Shown: positions 61,651-64,000 of the stretch, one piece after another
Layout: each line of letters begins with the position of its first letter
Numbering within the stretch: position 1 is the first letter of the stretch
Translations under genes and position numbers: made by a program
NCBI RefSeq assembly: GCF_028389875.1
Contig: NC_084671.1
Coordinates: 25,017,083 to 25,081,082, forward strand
Length of the DNA stretch: 64,000 nt
Reading direction: 5' to 3'
DNA from: Rhea pennata
Lineage: Eukaryota; Chordata; Aves; Rheiformes; Rheidae
The notes under the pieces: generated by a model
What the model saw: the letters and a program-made list of their open reading frames with translations, nothing else
Database searches by the model: none
What the model was told of the DNA's origin: nothing

Positions 61651-64000
61651 CAGTGTTGTCAGCTGACTCCTAGCCAACTAGAATATGCTGGTGTGTTGAG
61701 TCCTAACTACCTTAATGATTATCCTTCTCTTGTGGATAGCAGAGTGAGTGGTGTCACATCTGAGGTTCCATCTGGCAGGTGCTTGCTTTGGCGGAAGAGG
61801 TGGGTAGATGGAAGTGTCTGGAAACACAAACCAAAAGCAAACCTTTCCTGCCTCGGGAATATTATTTTGCTTTGGTCCTGAAGGCTGGGGATTGCTGATT
61901 ATCTGGTTCACTGTGGGCCTTGTGACTGCTTCCTGGGGCAATGAGTTGATCACGTGAGGGTGCTTGGAGGGCAAGCTTTGTGGAGACAAGACAGCTTGGA
62001 AGTGCTTATTTGCAGCAGATTTTGTAGCTAATGGTTCATTCGTTACATGTGCCTGTGCTGAAGCTGTTTGGTGCCTAAGGCTCTGAAATAATATTTGATT
62101 TCTTTTGTAGGCTTTGAATTGCTTGGTGGTGGGGAGGGCTGGTTTGTTTCTGTGGCTCTTGTTGCATGCTTCTGTACATGCTGAGCATGCCAGTTGGGTC
62201 TGGGAGAGTTAACACCTGGTCAGTGCTATCTCTGGTCTTTTTTGAGAGTGAGGCAGAATCTTAGTTGAACTGTGGTCTCGGACATATGCCAGGCCAGACT
62301 TGGTGTGCGTTTGAAAGGGATCTGGTTCCACAAATAGTTTATGCGAGTGTGAAGACCTATCTGAAGCATCTCCAGAAAGCACTGAGGCTGTGTGCTCTTA
62401 GATAACAAGATCAAGTCTTGTGTGTGGTGCTATATATAGTGAAACCCACTGAGCCTCTCTATTTATAGCACTCAATAAATAACAAGGCATAGAAGGGACC
62501 TACCATATTAGACACAACAGTGTATTGTTTCACTGCTGCAGTACTGTTGTTATTAGTTCCTCAAACCTATGTTAGAGGCCAGTGTGCTTGACAGAATGAG
62601 TGCTGACTCTCAAGTTTCGTGGATAACCAGTCTAAACACAGCATCCCTCCACTGTGAATGGGGCCCCTTGTCATACGGCCTGCGGTGTGCAAAGGGGGTA
62701 TACGCAATCGATCTAGCAATTGTTGTTATACAGCTTAAAGCCTTACAAAGAGAACATTTAAATAGGGCTTTCTTTTTCAAAGACTGGTCTAGACTACTTG
62801 CTTCCTGTCTAAGCACCTGAGGTAGCATGGTTTTGGGAAGTTCTCTGGAGAGGCTTTGGAAGTAGATTTAATTGCTGGGAGAAAGGGTTTCTCATAAATA
62901 ATAACTTTATTTGTTCTCCCCCATGGCAGGCAGGCACATTAGCTTTATTTCTGCTTTCTTTTTCTTCCCTACAAAGCCCAAATACAAGGGGCAAGCTTGA
63001 TGTGAGTAGCTAATCACTGTAAGATAATAGGAAAATGGAGCTGGGCTGTAGACCAAATATGTAGCTCCAAGAACCCTACAAGGACTCTAGTTAGTGCTCT
63101 GACTCTGAATTAGGTTGGAATTTCCTGGCTCTGTGCTAGGATCTCAGAGCCATGTGATTACAGGTCTCATAGTGGGTTGTCAGAATTTAACAGCTGTATG
63201 TACCCATTCACAATGTTAAATTGATCTGTTTTAAAATCCCAATCAATTCTTGCCTGATAGGGCTCTAGTTGTGTTAGAATGGTATTTACTGTGTAGGTGT
63301 CTACACTACAGCATGAAGAGCAAAGTGCTCATGCTTCATCTTACAATATGTAGTTTATTATGGTAAGGCAGCAGCTGGTGAGGGGTTCCTCAGGTCAGGC
63401 CGTGCATTTTAACTGGGTTTCTTCAATAGGTGATGCTGTTTTCAGCTCTCTGCAGGAAGCTCCTCTGTGAGCCAACCCAGCTGCATGGTTTCTCACTTGG
63501 TTTGAGATTGAGAACTCTGGCAAGTGCTTGCTGATGTGACTTAAGAAGTTACTTGTTCTTAGTTGTCTATTCTTTGCTTCTGCTAGAGTTTGCTATGTTC
63601 AAAGCAGAGCTGGTGGAACAAAACAAGTGTATAAGTCCCAACTCTTATAATGTGAGAGTGGGGAAACTGGATTTCAACCCTGCTTCATCAGTGGTTCATG
63701 CTCAGTGGTTTGAGTCTGCACTAGAGAAGCTGGGGTGAATCTACACAATCAATCCTGTCTTGTCTGCAGCGGGAGAAAGGATGGGTAACTGCTGGCAGAA
63801 ATGAGGTGATGCACAACTGAGAGCACTAGTATCTCAAAGGACCATATTAGCTCTTCTCTTAGTTGTCCCATGCTCGTATGGAAAGAACTGACTTTAAATG
63901 CAGTACAGCAGAAAGCCCCCTCTAGTCATGCATCTCTTCCTTCTCTGCTTGTTGAAGTCAAATGTCTATATTTGGCGCATCCTAGGCTGTTGTCATGGAA

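Larger units (their letters stand above)
52289..64000. other. ARHGEF4: Intron or 3' side, no exon recognised
   Basis: I looked for the SH3, DH and PH coding blocks (for example the INELISDG, ALWDHVT and WWWGR words) and found none, so the rest of the gene lies to the right. The open frames here are short and unfamiliar. A possible DNA transposon relic, simple repeats and a CR1 piece are listed separately. Confidence 0.6.

Noticed and set aside
1..64000. SPATA13 (ASEF2) as the gene identity
   Set aside because: The QSTPTGLD block of exon 3 is close to SPATA13, but exon 2 carries the DDVWMERNQKRKLEK block and exon 3 the GW that match ARHGEF4 and not the SPATA13 form I recall. It remains the main alternative until aligned.
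1..64000. CRISPR arrays, operons, bacterial-type systems
   Set aside because: Spliced exons, CR1 elements and low coding density show animal nuclear DNA. No regularly spaced repeat array is present.

Overview
The window reads as bird nuclear DNA. The interspersed repeats are CR1 LINE fragments ending in ATTCTATG-type 3' repeats, repeat density is low, nothing like Alu or L1 is visible, and coding sequence is confined to a few widely spaced exons with GT/AG borders. I recognise one protein-coding gene, on the + strand. It is very probably ARHGEF4 (ASEF, an APC-stimulated Rho/Rac/Cdc42 guanine-nucleotide exchange factor). Only its regulatory N-terminal half lies here; the SH3, DH and PH exons would lie beyond position 64000.

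Layout. 1-29140: no recognisable coding exon. This stretch holds a 5'-truncated CR1 (726-1433) bordered by a perfect palindrome, an intact-looking tRNA-Lys(TTT) gene (5488-5560), an old LINE tail (about 14140-14243), a local CpG patch (14490-14790), a decayed Ty3/gypsy-type gag fragment (about 22840-23640), and an AT-rich, homeodomain-motif-rich block (24510-24720). 29141-33589: a giant 4449-nt internal exon encoding 1483 residues, phase 0 at both ends. 33590-38471: intron with a long A tract, an old CR1 and a second CpG patch. 38472-38798: second exon, 109 codons, phase 0 at both ends. 38799-44450: intron. 44451-44580: third exon, ending in phase 1 at a weak GTTTGT donor. 44581-51936: intron. 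51937-52288: a Ser/Gly-rich open exon that starts at an ATG behind an in-frame stop and ends at a GTAAGG donor, also in phase 1. I read it as an alternative, downstream first exon. 52289-64000: no exon recognised; a possible hAT-like relic, a C/A tract and a third CR1 fragment.

How the parts work together. The three main exons join in frame (0/0, 0/0, then phase 1) to give the long N-terminal arm of an ASEF-type exchange factor. Exons 2 and 3 carry the blocks that match the N-terminal region of ASEF. The alternative first exon has the same end phase as exon 3, so it could splice to the same downstream exon and give a protein lacking both the giant exon and those ASEF blocks. The giant exon ends with a canonical DSGISS beta-TrCP-type phosphodegron, and exon 2 carries a strongly basic, NLS-like stretch. 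The gene identity rests on my recall of the ASEF sequence, not on a search.
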